64,000 bases of DNA from Pontederia crassipes (GCA_030549335.1 CM060195.1:26354874-26418873), one strand, 5' to 3'. Shown: positions 23,949 through 37,984, counted from the stretch's first letter. The notes: generated by a model not told the origin, from the letters alone. Numbers and translations: made by a program.

Positions 23949-26900
23949 ATTCCATCTTTTTAAATCAACTTTTATAACTTATTGAACTTGGAGTACTACC
24001 TCCTGTCGATATTAGGACACAACTCGGCTACCTATTTGTGCCAACTAAACGTGATTAATAGAACTCATAATTACTATACCACTTGAGGTTCATTTGCAAT
24101 ATTACTTGAACATATTTGAAATATTTTTTAAAATTCATATTAAAAGAGGATTGTGAATTCAATTGAAAAACATCTTATTTTTTTATTATACCTTCGAAAT
24201 ACTTTTGAATCGTCTTCAATTTTGTGGAAGGCTTGGATACCCCATAGAGGTTATTAATAGAGGAGCCTATGACCAAAATTAATTTGTTTGAAGTTTGAGA
24301 AGTTTTACAACAAGGATAATGGATGAGAGAGGTTTCGAATGTTTTTAAGAAGTTTTTTTACCTAGATCACTTGTCTAAAGGACTACTTACTTTTTTCTTC
24401 ATGTTCAAAGATTTAGATCTTCTAATCTACCATCTTTAGGATATATTCTTTTATATTCTACCTATTTTTACTTATTTATTTCTAGAGTATATTTTTATTT
24501 AAAGGGAACATAGTTGAACTCTTTGTTTTAATTATTTAGTTTCCTTTCTTTTGAATAATCAATGTTATGCTCATTGTTTTTTAGTTAGGCGATTAAAATT
24601 TTGAATTAATTATTGTTTGTTTAGAGTTACTTCATTGTAATTCTTCAGTTGATAGATTAATTTATCATAATTTGATACTAGTGTGTGGAGAATCAATTGT
24701 GTTTGGTCTATTGGTTGTTATCAATTTGTGAAGAAACAAATAGTCTATATAATCCAAATCAATGCATCTTAATTTCAAGCCGAATCAAGGGTTTGCAAGT
24801 TTGTTGAGGTATTCAGTCTCATATTAATTTAAACCAGTTACTTGCATGATTGAAGAGGACAATAACTTACATATATAAACCATAATCCACAATAAAAAAA
24901 TCTAAGTTGAATTTTTTGTTTAAATGTACTTATCCCTAATCTTTCTACTATCTATAACTCAAAGACTTATGCATGGAACTTTGATTTTTCTTGTCATTTT
25001 AAATTTTTTTCATCAAGCTTTTCTAGAAACTAATGTTTTCTCTAAGTAGTTTTAAGATAATTTTAGATATTTATTATAGTTTCTCGTGTGATTGATAATG
25101 TATACTTTCATTTTATTATTTGAGTAACTTACTAGAAATCTTGCTTAACATTTTTTGCATAGGTGTTACCATGGTTGTCGGATCTCAATTCGGATAGTAA
25201 AATCTTACAATCTTATGATCTTCCAGAAAGAAAAAGATCATGATCCTATCTCTAGAATCTTAAACATAGGATCTATATCGGATTTATAGTCTGATCTTAA
25301 GATCACTAAAATCTTATGATCTTATTGGTCCTTTACAATATTGATCTAAATTTATTTCTTTGAAAAAAGAATTAAAAATAACATAAAGAATTAGGTATGT
25401 AAGAAAAATTTGACCAACCCGAAAACATGACTAAAAATAAAAAAATTAGGAGTTTGAATATGATTTATGATGGTTTTTAATAGATTAAACTCTACTTGCT
25501 AAAATTATGCACTACCAAAAAAATCGTAAGGGTAAGTGGAATCTGTTTTTTTTTATTAATGATTTTTTATTTATATAATTAATTGATAAGTTATCAATTT
25601 TATTATTATAGATGTAATAACTTTTATATATAATTTCATATTTTCTATCACAATATCAAACTCTAATTAGGCAACTTTTAAAATTTACTAGTATATTTTA
25701 TATTTAATATAAAAATTAGATTTTTATGTTATTAATTTATTATATATTTATCTTAAATATAATTATATAAAGGTAGGATCCAGAAAAAATCAACCGTAAA
25801 AAACTGATCTTATTATTATATGAATCATTCTCCTACTTTATTATGATAATATTTTGTAAATTTAAATATTAAAATTAAACTAACTATAAAAGTGTTTAAT
25901 ACTATAACTTAGCATTAAAAGTTAACACAAACTTTTAAATATATCAAATTATTAAGTGTTCAAGAATGTAATGAACATTAAATCATACAAAAGTAGTAAG
26001 AAAAAGAGATGAGTACTAAACTACTAAGGTAATAAAAGATGATAAATGAAAGAAGAGGCCTTGGGCCCCTAAGAGTTTTCTTAGTGGGCCATAGTTTAGC
26101 GGGATTATTTTTTATGTATTAAAAATCATAATAATATCTAATTAATTTTTTTCATTTTTTATTCACTTTATTTTGGTCTCTGTATCTTTTATTGGGTCAG
26201 TCGATTATGCTTTTCAAGAAAGTACACATTTTATTTTTCATTACAAATTTTTAAATGCGTGTACCTCTGTTGAGTGAATATTAGTAAAATATATCACATT
26301 TAGGCTCACAATGGATTTAATATGAAATATGAAGGGAAAATCTCGGGAAGGTATGTTAATAATGGCATGATGACATATTCACTTCCTAATAGTGAAGTTT
26401 TTTTTATTTTTTTATCCTGCGAAAATACTATAGAAACAAACCAATCTTTTAGAGATGTGATTTGTTCTATTCATAATAATGCAAGTAATGAACTTACCAG
26501 TATAAATAATCAAAATAAAACTTATAACAATGATATTTTAATTCTCAGAAGAAGTGATATTTTTTTCGAACTTCTAACAACAATAAAAAAATATTGTCGA
26601 TTTTAATAACGACGTTAAAAATATTTTTTTTCCAACCTCTTGCAGTCTTAAGGATATCCACAAAGCCTAGGGCCCATGCGACCCCAAGGACTGGGCCGAG
26701 AGTGATGTTGGTCCAATGATGTCTTCCGGGGCTAGCTAGCGTTAATTTTGTTTTTCTAAATTCTATTATTATTATCATTTTCTAATAATTAAATATTATA
26801 AAAGAATAAAAAATTAGAACTAGACAAACACTTCACTTTTCCCTAAAAAAATATATATTTATTTTATATAAATCGAACCAATTTTAAAATTCCAAATGGT

Positions 26901-27755
26901 CGAGTATCTTGTAAAGTTCTATAATTTTTTTTATTCGATGAATAAGTAATATTAATGGGATGACTTTTTTTTTATGCAAATCCATACATGAGTTGTACGA
27001 AGAAAGTCATTTTTCTTCGGTCATGAACTAGAAAAGTAATTTTTAAAAAATTGTGGAAAATTAACTTTAAAAAATGTGTTAATCTTAGCGTCACCACTTT
27101 TCTTCTGAAAAAAGAAATCAAAAGAACTTCAAGTTTGCAAAACTTTCTCTGGGGTCTCCATACATTCATGACGACAAGAATAAGACATTTTATATGTTCT
27201 TGATATCACTAAAAACTTGATTGTTCTCACCATGAGAACATAATGAGATTTTTTTTTTTATTCTTATGTGCTGCGAACGGGGCCTTTGGGTTCTTTTTTA
27301 CTCAATACTTCTGGATTATCTTCTTTTATTCTTGTAAGTGTTCTTTTTTACTTCATAGTTTTAAATATTACTCTGAAATAATATTCTGAAGACTCAAAGA
27401 AATCATGGTTGAGAGGATACAAAGAAGTAACTGAAGTCACTGGGGACGCAAACAAATAGCCTTTCTTCCGTTCCACCTTGTCATATTGATGTTAAGGGGG
27501 ATCAAGAATTCAAGATCATGCTTATCTTTCTTACATGCATATTCTCCCTCTTCATAATTATGATAATAAGCCACCTAGTTTTTGCTTCAGCTTGTGACGC
27601 CAAAATGCTCTATGTTTTGGATTAATTAAATGATCAAGTTTTGAAGTGAGATCTCCTGCAATAATATGCTGCTTGAAGAACAATTGCTAACTCTGCATTA
27701 ATTATTCTCATTGTTCATGTACAAAAATTGGGTCTAATAACACTTGAAGCAATGC
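23946..27755. other. AT-rich intergenic region, no gene recognised
   Basis: Nearly 4 kb of AT-rich sequence. A stretch at 25175-25330 is built from 'gatctta / taagatc' words in both orientations, but no bounded element could be drawn. Frames at 26322-26606 (+) and 26545-26778 (-) have no recognisable domain. Confidence 0.5.
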
Positions 27756-28148
27756 CTATGACATTATCAGACGTTGATGGCTGCAACCAGGACTGGCGAA
27801 CAGGGAGACTGAGCATCGGCTTGCATCAAGTGAAGCAAGCAATGCACCCTCCACATCTTTGGCCAAACTCCTCCTCAGTAGGGAGAGAACGTATTCCATG
27901 AAGGCCGCATTGCACGGCAACGTGATCGGGCGATCGCCGCGCAATCCAAACTCGTCTTCTGACATCTTGAGGAGCTCCCGGAGTATGGGATTCTCAAGGA
28001 ACGCCAGGGGGACCATGAACCTCGCACCATCTTCGGTGTACACGACGAAGTGCCCTTTGCAACCGTACGCAGAGCTTGCATGTGTGTCTGCTCTGATTAG
28101 GAGGATTCCCTTCCTCGCCTTCTCGACTAGTCTCTTGGGACTCAGCAT
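27756..28148 (-). CDS. SAUR family auxin-responsive protein, SAUR61-68 type
   Basis: Intronless, 130 residues from the ATG at 28146-28148; the frame is open further upstream but without an ATG. The N-terminus MLSPKRLVEKARK matches the 'M(I/L)xxKKLxxxARK' start of the SAUR61-68 group. The SAUR core follows at about residues 31-92: KGHFVVYTEDGARFMVPLAF, ILRELLKMSEDEFGL and ITLPCNAAFMEYVLSLL. A tail with RCSVSLF is also typical of the group. The usual role of SAURs is growth promotion through PP2C.D inhibition; nothing in the sequence narrows it further. The GC content exceeds the surroundings. Decayed copies of the same gene lie at 40.3 and 53.2 kb in the same orientation, so this is the surviving member of a small local family. 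Confidence 0.93.
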   Translation of the reverse strand: MLSPKRLVEKARKGILLIRADTHASSAYGCKGHFVVYTEDGARFMVPLAFLENPILRELLKMSEDEFGLRGDRPITLPCNAAFMEYVLSLLRRSLAKDVEGALLASLDASRCSVSLFASPGCSHQRLIMS

Positions 28149-28242
28149 TTTGCCCGGAGGAAAATAAAGTTTCCAATCTCTCAACGCTGGGAGCAAATGT
28201 GTTTTGCAGCTATGTGCTTGGAGGATCCATTGTTGGGCACTC

Positions 28243-28250
28243 TATTTATA
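28243..28250 (-). promoter_or_regulatory. TATA box of the second SAUR gene
   Basis: Minus strand TATAAATA, about 95 bp upstream of the start codon, in good context (CTATAAATAGAG) and correctly oriented. Confidence 0.75.
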
Positions 28251-28537
28251 GTACTGAAACATAATGCAGACCCATGGAGTTGCATCTGTTGGGTTGGCGA
28301 GGTAGCAACTCTCCATGTGGTTTGCACGAGGCAGTGAAGAGTTCTTAGTACCTGTATGCCCAGGCATTACAAGGCAATTCCTTTTATGAGGTTAGATGAC
28401 ATGTTGGTGGTTAAAAGGTGAAACCATCCACTAGGCCTTCTTGCAATTGCAGTAGTCCTGATGTGATGCCAGATCTTACTCAATAATTACTTGTATGCAT
28501 GCAAGTGGTCCTTGATGTCCTCTTCATTTTAACTAAT

Positions 28538-28564
28538 GGGGGGGGGGGGGGGGGGGGGGGGGGG
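28538..28564. repeat. homopolymer run of 27 G
   Basis: Uninterrupted poly-G in the upstream region of the second SAUR. It could form a G-quadruplex, and the exact length is error-prone in sequencing. Confidence 0.9.
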
Positions 28565-28823
28565 TTTAGAGCAGCAATTCAGATACTTATGCTTTCATCC
28601 TTTTGTCATTGTAGTTAGATGATGGTCTTAGTTTAATGTGAAAGATGAGATGTGGCAGTCTTGACAGATAATGCCGTGTGCTTGTACATGTTAAGTAGTT
28701 GTGCTTTCACTTTCCAGGGCAATGATCAAATATGCCTAGTTATAGCACTACTAATTATCATAGTTAGAATTCAGGATCACCAGTCCTTTTTATGAGAAAT
28801 CAGTTAGCCTTTAGCATAATTAT

Positions 28824-28824
<1 letters not shown>

Positions 28825-28890
<66 letters not shown>
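28825..28890. repeat. (CT)n microsatellite, about 33 units
   Basis: Uninterrupted CT repeat of 66 bp. It creates a false Arg/Glu-rich frame on the minus strand. Confidence 0.95.
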
Positions 28891-28894
<4 letters not shown>

Positions 28895-31680
28895 GTTGAC
28901 ATTTATTGAAGAATCTACCCACCTACTGAAGTTCAATAATAGCTGTGGCACACCGACACAGCTTGTTGAAGGTTTCATTGTTAAAAGTAGAATTTTGAGA
29001 GCCAATATTGGATCTAACATACCCTCAGCATTTGGTTCGAACATAAGTACTTGCTGGTAGGGGTTACACGAGAGACCTTGGCATGCTTGACGCAAAGATC
29101 TGGTGAGACTTGAGAGTATTGAATGCTCTTAATTTGTCAGAAAATAAATTATCAGCAATAGTCCTTTCATTAGGATTTCACTTTTAAAAACAGAGTTTTT
29201 CAGGTAAAGTAATTGCATATGACAAAAATTGCAGATAAATCTTTCAATAAGGTTTCTGATGATTAAGAAATATGAATCCGGCTTCAGAAAAGCATGTGTG
29301 GTTCCAGCTAATAGTTTCTGAACTAAAGGAGTTTCAGCTGCAGTCTAAAATCCTTTGATCTCATTATCATACACCAGAAAGTGGAAGATTTCAGAATGGA
29401 GGATAAATATGGACATGGAGCAATGTCAGAAACAATTTATTAAGTGAAGTACCAAATTATTTGTCCATTTTGCTTTCACTAGGCTAAGAGTTATCTGACT
29501 GACTAATTCCACTGATTTAGATTTTATGTGGACATATCAATCTTTTACTTATTTTGGCGTGCACCAATTGGAAGAAGGAACTGAATTTGTTTATGTTGAT
29601 TGACTTTCTATGCATTCCAACTGATTCAAATGAAGACAATCGGAAAAGCTTCACAAGACTATGAACTGAAGCAATTGGAGTACCAGCCCTAAATTTGTGC
29701 TAATGGAGTACTGTTATTCTTTCTTTTACTTGCACGCGAACGTTCAGTAAACTTCAACGGTAGATTTCTACGAACTTCTGATCTTTATAATATAAGAAAC
29801 TGTTTATTGATGATTAAACCTGCAAGTGGATGACAAGCAAACTGAGCACCGACGAACTCCACAAGTTTCTGACTCATGTGCCCACTGAGCAAGCAGAAAA
29901 AATTAGGTAAGCAGAGCTGCACTGCATGGGCCATGACAAAGGCAAGCATGACATCACCAGGTGAAAGCCACTGCGTTTACCAAGTAATAATAAGGATCAT
30001 ATGGAAACTTGCGATGCTTATTAGTGTGCTGCGCTTTGATCTCTACTAGTACTGGATAGAAACAGATGATTAAAACTTCGCAGTTGGATGACAAGGAATC
30101 ATGCGTTTTTGGTTTCACTCTTCACATGGCAATGGCATCTGAATTAGCAGATGTATTAACAAAATAAAGGGATCGACTCCTTTTACTGGTTCTGGGGAAT
30201 TTAATCTTGGAATGATGTAAGCTAGTGTACTTGAAAGGACCATTGCCTGGCCTATGGAGTGTGGATTTCCATTTCTTGTGCTGGTAATGATAGCAAATCC
30301 GTGTGCTAGGAAAAGGATGTGATGGCTTGGTTAGACACCTCCTCCTGCCATTGATGGCAGTCAAGAAGCGGCACAGCAATTATACAATTCCGTAGTCCAC
30401 ACTACTTTTCTTTTTCTTGGTGATCAAATAAGCATTTAGGTTAAGTGATAATCAGATTATCTTCGCTTAAAAAGATCTCAAGTTTGAAATATATTACATG
30501 CAAAATATTCTCGCTAGTATCACTTGCCATTGATCAAGCATGCGATTCGGAATGACACATAGTAGTCACCCAATTCGGGTGATAGTGAATTTAGGTCTTT
30601 ATCCTATCACTCCAAATATTGTGGTAGTAAACGAGAAAAAAAAAGAAAAAAAATAAACATGTAGGCTCCATCATATTGGGCGCATGCAATTGATGCTCTT
30701 CATGTTGTACAAAATGTTTTCAGCAAAGACTCTCTGTTTGCTTATGTTAATTTATAATTGATCATATATTGGAGAAAAAAAACTCTTTTTCTCGCATCAG
30801 TTAAAAAAAGAATTCGAATGAGAAATGTGATGGAAAATTGTAGAATGATGTAAAATGAAATAAAGAAATATACAACCCCAATTATTGTTATCATGAGCAA
30901 TTGTAACAATTAAACATATACAAATATAAAAATGACGATGTAGGTGGAGAGTTAAACTTTCAATAGATAATTCTGTTTAAATTAAATTCTTGTGTTCAAT
31001 GATTTAAAGACGAAGATATCTTGATAGGTCAATGTATTATAAAATGATATCATAATCGATTTCATGTACAAATTTGAACCACATAAAAATATGAGTCACA
31101 CTCAACCAGAATGCTGAGCTCCTAGCGATCTAAGACTATGGATCAAGGATACCAACGATAGTCCACATGAAAAAAATACTAAAATGGCCATACTCATATG
31201 TAGCTATTATCTTCATCCTTCAATACTCATTCTAAATTCATATGAGTCAAGGATTCAAAGCAGACAATATCTTGATAGATCGAGGGATATTATAGTAAAA
31301 TATAATAGTATAAGGTTAGTACGCTTTTCACATTCTAAAAGTTAAAAAATTTATGTGTATGTTATGAGCAACTAAATTGTCATCAAAGAGAAAAGTTTGA
31401 AGGGAACTTTTTACGGACATTAAATTTTTATATCTAATGTGAACTATATTATTATGTGAATGTAGATGTCTCCAAAAACATACTCCTTCTATTTTCATTG
31501 TTGAGTAAGATGATGTCGGGTATGAACAAGTTCATATTCCTATTAGCCACACAATTGAGGAACACAATAATCTCATGTACAATTTATTGCAGAGAAGAAG
31601 CAACAAAGGGAGACCTCTAAAGATACGATTGAAGGTTCCTTAAGTTATAACCTTTCTCATTTTATGGCATTATATTGAAG
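28891..31680. other. intergenic, no gene recognised
   Basis: Non-coding sequence. At about 30140 the plus strand translates to a short SELADVLTK-like stretch followed at once by a stop; this resembles the end of a copia RNase H but is too short to call. Confidence 0.45.
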
Positions 31681-31687
31681 GTTTTTA

Positions 31688-33062
31688 CAAGATTATACTG
31701 TTGGACACAATGGATGAGGCATGCACAGAAGATTTTAACAAAACCGAAAGAGTGGATGGAGTGATGAGATGCAATGCACCAAAAGTTAAAAAAATTCTAA
31801 TGTTTGTCAATTGCCTCACTGATGATATGAAGAATTGGTGGAAGCCACTAAGAACATAAAATTTGCTTGCTAAACTACCATCACTTGTGAGAATTTTTAC
31901 GAGGATTTTGAGGGACAATATTTCTCTCAATACAAAAATGACCAAAAGTAAAATTAATTCATGGTGATGGAATAAGGATGTATGATGGTGGCTCCATACC
32001 TAACTGGGTATTTGTGCCTAAAGAAATATTGCACTATAGGGAAGAGTAGATCGATGATAGATCATTAGTGTGCACTCTAATACGAAAATGAAGGCCATGA
32101 GTGATAATTGTCAAACCCTAAACATAGCATCAGAGTTGGCTTTCAATTTTAAAAGCATGACAATTGGATTAAAACACAACAAAAGGAAAGACATCAGATC
32201 CATTCAGCATAGCAAGAGGAATGATCATACAAAAAATGACAATAGAAGACCTTATATTCCTTGCATTGAGCGCCAACATCACTAGAACAGAAGTCCTTGA
32301 CTACATTGCTAAAGGTTCCATTCAAAATAATGTTGCTGCAAGACAAGGGAAAACATCAAGTGCAGTCAACATGGTCACTTCATTTGAATTGTCCAAACTT
32401 GAAAAAAAGACAAATGAGATAGGGATAAAACAGAAGATTCATGGATGTTGGTATAGGGTAGAGTGTATAACATGCAAGCTAATAGAGACTAGAGAGTGTG
32501 ATACTCATGAGGTCATCTGAGGTACAATCGTGGCTACCATGCCATATGATTCTTATGCCACACATTCCTTCCAAACATCTATTGCTATGTTAAATATGAT
32601 GGCACAAGATATAAATTTCTCCTTAGACATAACAAAAAATCATAAGTACTATTCATATATAGAAGTATCTTCCTAATGTATATAGGTGGAAGGAAAAAAA
32701 ATAATAGTTCTTATCATTATCCCCATGGAAGATTATGACATCATTCTAGATGTGGATTCATTGTGCTATCATGAAGCATACTTACACCAAAGATAAAACA
32801 AAATTCTAATGAGTACACTCCCTCAATTGCAAGCAAAATGATAATGCATGTTTTGAAAACCCAAAGGATTCCAAAGAGTGGATGCAAAGATATTTTGGAA
32901 AGTGTCTCCAAGACAAATGCAACCACTAAATCAGACAACAAATGTTGTGAGTTTATGGATGTCTTTTTAGAAGACATCTCCGCTTTTCAAATTGACCTCA
33001 TGCCAAGGAATGACCCCATATATAAAGCTCCCAACAAAATGGTGCATATGAAAATGCAAGAA
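31688..33062 (+). pseudogene. Ty3/gypsy retrotransposon remnant (gag to RT start)
   Basis: Three collinear plus-strand matches indicate a decayed gypsy element. About 31690-31855 translates to a gag-like stretch that includes MDEACTEDFN and ends DDMKNWW. About 32728-32765 gives MEDYDIILDVDSLCYH, resembling the C-terminal part of gypsy proteases. About 32955-33060 gives a stretch containing FMDVFLEDI and PIYKAPNKM, resembling the FP-VFPEDL...PISKAPYRM start of gypsy reverse transcriptases. Stops and frameshifts separate them. No LTRs were found and the element stops just inside RT, so it is truncated. Family call is by motif memory only. Confidence 0.6.
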
Positions 33063-36000
33063 TAATCATTCCATTTCTTAAAATGTGCATGCCTATTAGA
33101 ATAGAAAATGTAGAGAGATGCAAGTTTACATTATTATCACTTACTATAGAGAGTCATACCCATTTCTAAAAAAATTATTTCAAAACTCAAGATGTACCTC
33201 GTGTGTATGATACATGTTCCTGTATTGAACATGTACCTAGTATGGGTACTAGCTTCATTTGGGCGTACCGGTGCATCCTAGGTGCAAATTGGTTTGTTAT
33301 ATTTTGTACTTGAGAATACTATTATTACAAAAATTATTGGCAACATGGTGCCACACAAGTTGAAGGCCACAAGGTGCAAGTGCATCTTTATTTTGTAAAT
33401 AAATCGAATCACAAAGTTGCTTGGCAAGATAAAAGAGAGGAGATAACATTCAATCACATTTCACAAACCATGATTCCTACACAACTTTCATTTCAATTCA
33501 AGTGGAAAAGAAATGGACAAGTTTTATAAAGAACATGTGCATCTGAGAAGAAGTGGTGAAAACATATAGTGAGAACTCAGTTTCAATATCACTAAAGCAC
33601 AATTTGTGAAAAAAAAACATATTTCTCAATGTCTTTCATCTCAATTTCTAAAGTTGACAACTTGTAAGCTTTTACAACATGCAACTTTGAAAAGAAAAAC
33701 ATACGGTGAAAACTCAATTTGAATATCGCTAAAATTAGTTTCAATATCACTAAAACTCCATAGCAAGGTCCTATTTTCCAAAACAAGGTCTAAGTTTCCA
33801 ACCCTTATCTCTATTGTGCTCTAAAATTAATATGCATAGTGCGAGAAATGATAACCATGCAGAACATGAGCTTGCTTAAAAAAATATTTCTTTTTTGCAT
33901 TGTTGAACGTTCATTGATCTATATATTTTTTTCAAATCTTTCATAAAGTGTTAATAACTGCATTCTTCAAATGTCAAATGCCAAATGCAAAACTGGGGTC
34001 ATGTGTTTGGAAATATTTTATTAATAGTGATTTTATTAATGTGGACATTTCTTTTGAGATATTTTTTAATTTTCTTAGAACAAATTAAAAAGAAATGTTG
34101 AATATTTTATTAATGCCAAACATTCATTGTTGCATATTTTCTTCTTCCATCTATTTGTAAGTAATTCATAGAAAAACATGTTGTTCTAGCATATAAATTG
34201 TAATAGTTATATGCTTGCACATCTCAATCAAATAGCATTTCAACAAACGATTTGCCAACAATTCCATTACATTATTCATGATTCTCATCTATATTTCGAA
34301 TTTCATTATTAATGTCATCTTCAATATAGTGCACACTATACATAAGTTTAAATAATGAGGATACATGAGTACGGTGTCAATAAACTATTTATCTATCTTG
34401 AGTACTCCTTGTTTCATCCATTTGTTGTTCTGTTCCATTGTACTTGGAGTGTACCTCATATCATTGCTAGTATCAATTTGTTTCAAACAAATTAATGATA
34501 TGATATTAAAAAATTATATATGAGAAAATGAGAAGTTATCATGAGAGATGAAAATGAAGGGATGGTCGTCTTGTGGACTTTTTTTTACAAGTACAAAATA
34601 TTTAATTCATTTTTTATGTTATTTTTGTGATCCTTAATTATTGGTAATTGATTATCTATCTTAAAATAGAAGAAAAAAATAGAAAAGCATCCAAGAAAAA
34701 ACAAGACATAAATTAAAATTATGCATACAGGCAAAAATAAGGCCATCATAGATGAAATTTCAAACTAGCATAATGTGACATTTGCAACAATGACAAATCA
34801 TTCGTGGCAAAGACAATTCACTTTGTTACAGGAGGTCCCCATCCTTTTTTTTGGCTAATTTTCGAGTTGATTCCACAACTTTGAAGCATTTGACCCTTCA
34901 ACTAGCTCCTCAAGACTCTTGAGGAGATCCTCATGTGATCCAATTTTCCATTGAGGTGAAGGCATAGTCATACTTCACAGCATCAATCAATTCACAAGGC
35001 ATCATCGTGGTCCTTGACAAAAGCTGTTAAAGAGAAGGAGAGATCGAGGGGGAAATTGGAAAGTGGCGACATCCTTTTATTGCCTAGTCTCTAGAGTGGA
35101 AGGGAAGACGAGAGCGACACTCTGTATTGAGAATGAAGAGCACAAAGAGCAAGGGGCAAGAACGAAAAGCAGTAGTTGTATGACCTCCTTCTGTGCCCTA
35201 GGAACTGGAGTAGAAGGTAAGATAAGTATGATAATCTCTGTATTGAGAATGAACAAGAAATTGTGGAACAAGAGTGAACCACTTTGGTGTTGAACCATCA
35301 CATAATTGAACCGCTACTTGAGTGAACCAATTGTTACCTATGTTCAATTGCATGCATCGAGCCACACTTAAGATGATTGAACAATCATAAGAAGTGAGTG
35401 CACCCTACAATCACTTTCTTGCACCCCAAAAATTCTCATATATACAACTAATTTTGTATCTTGAAAAAAAAAGAAAATTTTGTTTGATTTTGTGTGATAT
35501 ATAGCATAGTGTATGTTGGAATTGAGAGTTTTGAAAGGGTGAGGTGGAACACGGAGTAATGAGATTATATAAATTCTGTTTGATTTTTTTTATTTAAGTG
35601 GCTAAGCTTTCCAAATACCACATTTTTTATTCCACTAATTTGGTGAAAGAAAAGGAAAAGAAAATTTTAGATCAAATTAACTCTTACCAAGTTAAATTAT
35701 CTTTCTCTTATAACCAAATTAAACAACCTTTCTATGTTTCTCTTTAGTCTTTTCTCTTTCTCTCTCTCTCTCTCTCACACACACACTAGTAAACTATCTT
35801 TTTTTACGTCGAATGAATAATACATTGATAAAATAGTTTTTATTTATAATTATTCTTTTATAAATATTTGTCTCTCATTTTTTACTTCTTTTAGATAGAT
35901 GAATAAAAAAAATTAAAGAATATAATAAAAAATAAAACATAAGTGAAAAAAATTAAATGGTAAAGAAATAAATATTTATTATTCATTAGATATAATAAAT

Positions 36001-37140
36001 AATTTGTATGCAATAAAAGGTAAAAATGACTTTTTAGTAAATAAAACTTTCATTCTCCAACTCATCATTTTTTATAACTTAATATTCAAATAGGATCTAT
36101 CTAACAACACACCACAATCTATCACTCTATATTTGACTACATAACTCCATCTCATCCTTTTATTAATTAATTATCACATAGACCCCTTAGGATATATTAA
36201 ATATTATGAATGATCGAATATAAATTGCGTGATTTTGTTATTCATGTGATCACTCTATCATATTATCTAGAGAAATTATGCTCGCTTTTCACAATTTTAT
36301 TTGATTAGCAGTAAATGAGTTTGATCTCGGTCGAACCAAATCAGGTAGTTGGGTCACCCAAACTCCATTTCCTATTTTTTTCTTACGTTTTTTACATTAT
36401 CTAATATAGAATATTATTTAGCATTTATTTTAAACCACTTTCCAAATGCTTAAAACTAATTTCTAAATTTGAAACACTTTATTTAATATTTTTGAAATTT
36501 TAAATAAAATGTAAACTTAAATAAAGAAAATTTTATATTCTAAATAAAATATAAACTTAAAGTTAAGAAAAGAAAAAAACAATATTGGGACCTCTTGTTA
36601 ACTTGGATTAGGAAATTTTAAGTTGTACTTGACCATATCACTAGTCAAGTTATGGTTGGATCCAATGTGAGCCATGGAATTCGTCAGGCGGATTTGACTC
36701 AAAGAACACTCTTACAAACAGCTCGATGTTAATACATGCTACCAAATATGAAAAATGAGGATTTCCATGACACATTAATATTTTGGATAGATAAGTATCT
36801 TGTTTAGTTTAAATGATACCTGATATAATTCAATGTAAATATTAATTTAATCCAAGTTGCACACGAAGATATAATGTTTCCTTTACCCGTTACTTTTTTT
36901 TCCTTTTTAACTGTGAGGAAATGTAGTTACGCATTAATACGAAAGATTAAATATGATATAACTTATGAGAATTGGTGGCCTAATTTTTTGGGTTTATACA
37001 AAAGTAATTAGTCAACTTTGGTTGGGGTTCCACAAATGATAAATGGGCTCCTCGAATTAACTGACCAACCTAATGGGCCTTACAATATACGGCCTATTAA
37101 CTAAACTAATAATGTCAAGTTTTTACCATTAATGAGCTAA
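33063..37140. other. AT-rich intergenic region, no gene recognised
   Basis: About 4 kb of AT-rich DNA. The frame at 35063-35293 (+) spans two diverged tandem copies of a block of about 120 bp and has no domain. A TC run followed by a short CA run lies near 35758-35785. Confidence 0.5.
35085..35275. repeat. diverged tandem duplication (about 120-bp period)
   Basis: 'ctctgtattgagaatgaa' occurs at about 35120 and again at about 35235, each preceded by a related 'ctag....gagt.gaagg.aaga' block. Confidence 0.55.
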
Positions 37141-37660
37141 CATTTTGTGGGTTTCTTCAAGTTAAATGGCCCGCTAATCGATGACGGGCTTCTTTTTCTG
37201 TTACCAATCGATTGCTCTGCCGCCGCTGTTGGCCGTGCGATCTCCGGCCTCCGGCAAATCCGCTCTTCCTCTCCGCCAACCGTCGCATCTGCCGGAGCCG
37301 CCTCCCTGTGCTATTGTATACCTCAGCCTCCGGTGGCTACGATTTCCGCCGTCCAAATTCCTCTCAAGTGTCCCATTTTTTGACGCCCAAGCGCCGCCAG
37401 TCGCCGACGCTGTAGACGCCCCAATCTCCTCCCTGGTTCACCGCCTTCGTGATCAGTCCCCTCTCGCATATCACGGCCGACCCCCCACCCCTCAGCCTGA
37501 GCCTCAACCGCAGCCCATGGCCTCCGAGAAACGCTCTCGTACGGAAGTGCGTTGTGGGGGAAAATCTGGTTCTTCCACCACTCCGGACCTTCGGTCCCAA
37601 TTTCCTGCGTCCGCCGGAAGTCGAATTTGGCAATGATGCGCGCGAAGGACGAGTTAGTGC
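37141..37660. other. GC-rich island with overlapping open frames, unrecognised
   Basis: A sudden GC-rich stretch in AT-rich surroundings, open on both strands (37181-37636 + and 37323-37664 -). The plus-strand translation is Pro/Ser/Ala-rich and could be the 5' end of a lost gene or a transit-peptide-like first exon, but no domain or continuation was found. High GC alone can open both strands, so I do not call a gene. Confidence 0.4.
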
Positions 37661-37984
37661 CCATGGGGAAATCAAATATCTGGATTATATATAATATATT
37701 GATCGTGTGGCCGATGGATGAGTCGGTTATTCAATAGGGAAGTTGAAATGGATCTTTATGCCTGCGCCATCAATAACATTGATAACCTGAAGTTCAGTCC
37801 ATGATGAGATCATTCCTGCTTGAAAATCACTGGTGAACGTATGCTTGAGTTCTTCAATTATCCATCCACAAGGCTTCCAGAGCAAAAGGCAGCATGCCCG
37901 GCAGCTGTTCACTGCTTTGTGAACTGCCCTTTGACTGCAATGGTATTGCGATCGGAAAACAACACAATGATGACTGAGCAGAAG

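Noticed and set aside
28149..28196. Longer N-terminus for the second SAUR
   Set aside because: The upstream codon is TTG; the ATG at 28148 gives the usual SAUR61-68-type start.
28820..29095. Minus-strand frame with Arg/Glu repeat
   Set aside because: Half of it is translation of the CT microsatellite.
30128..30260. Copia RNase H tail (SELADVLTK-like word)
   Set aside because: Only about nine residues match before a stop, with no upstream RNase H; too short to annotate.
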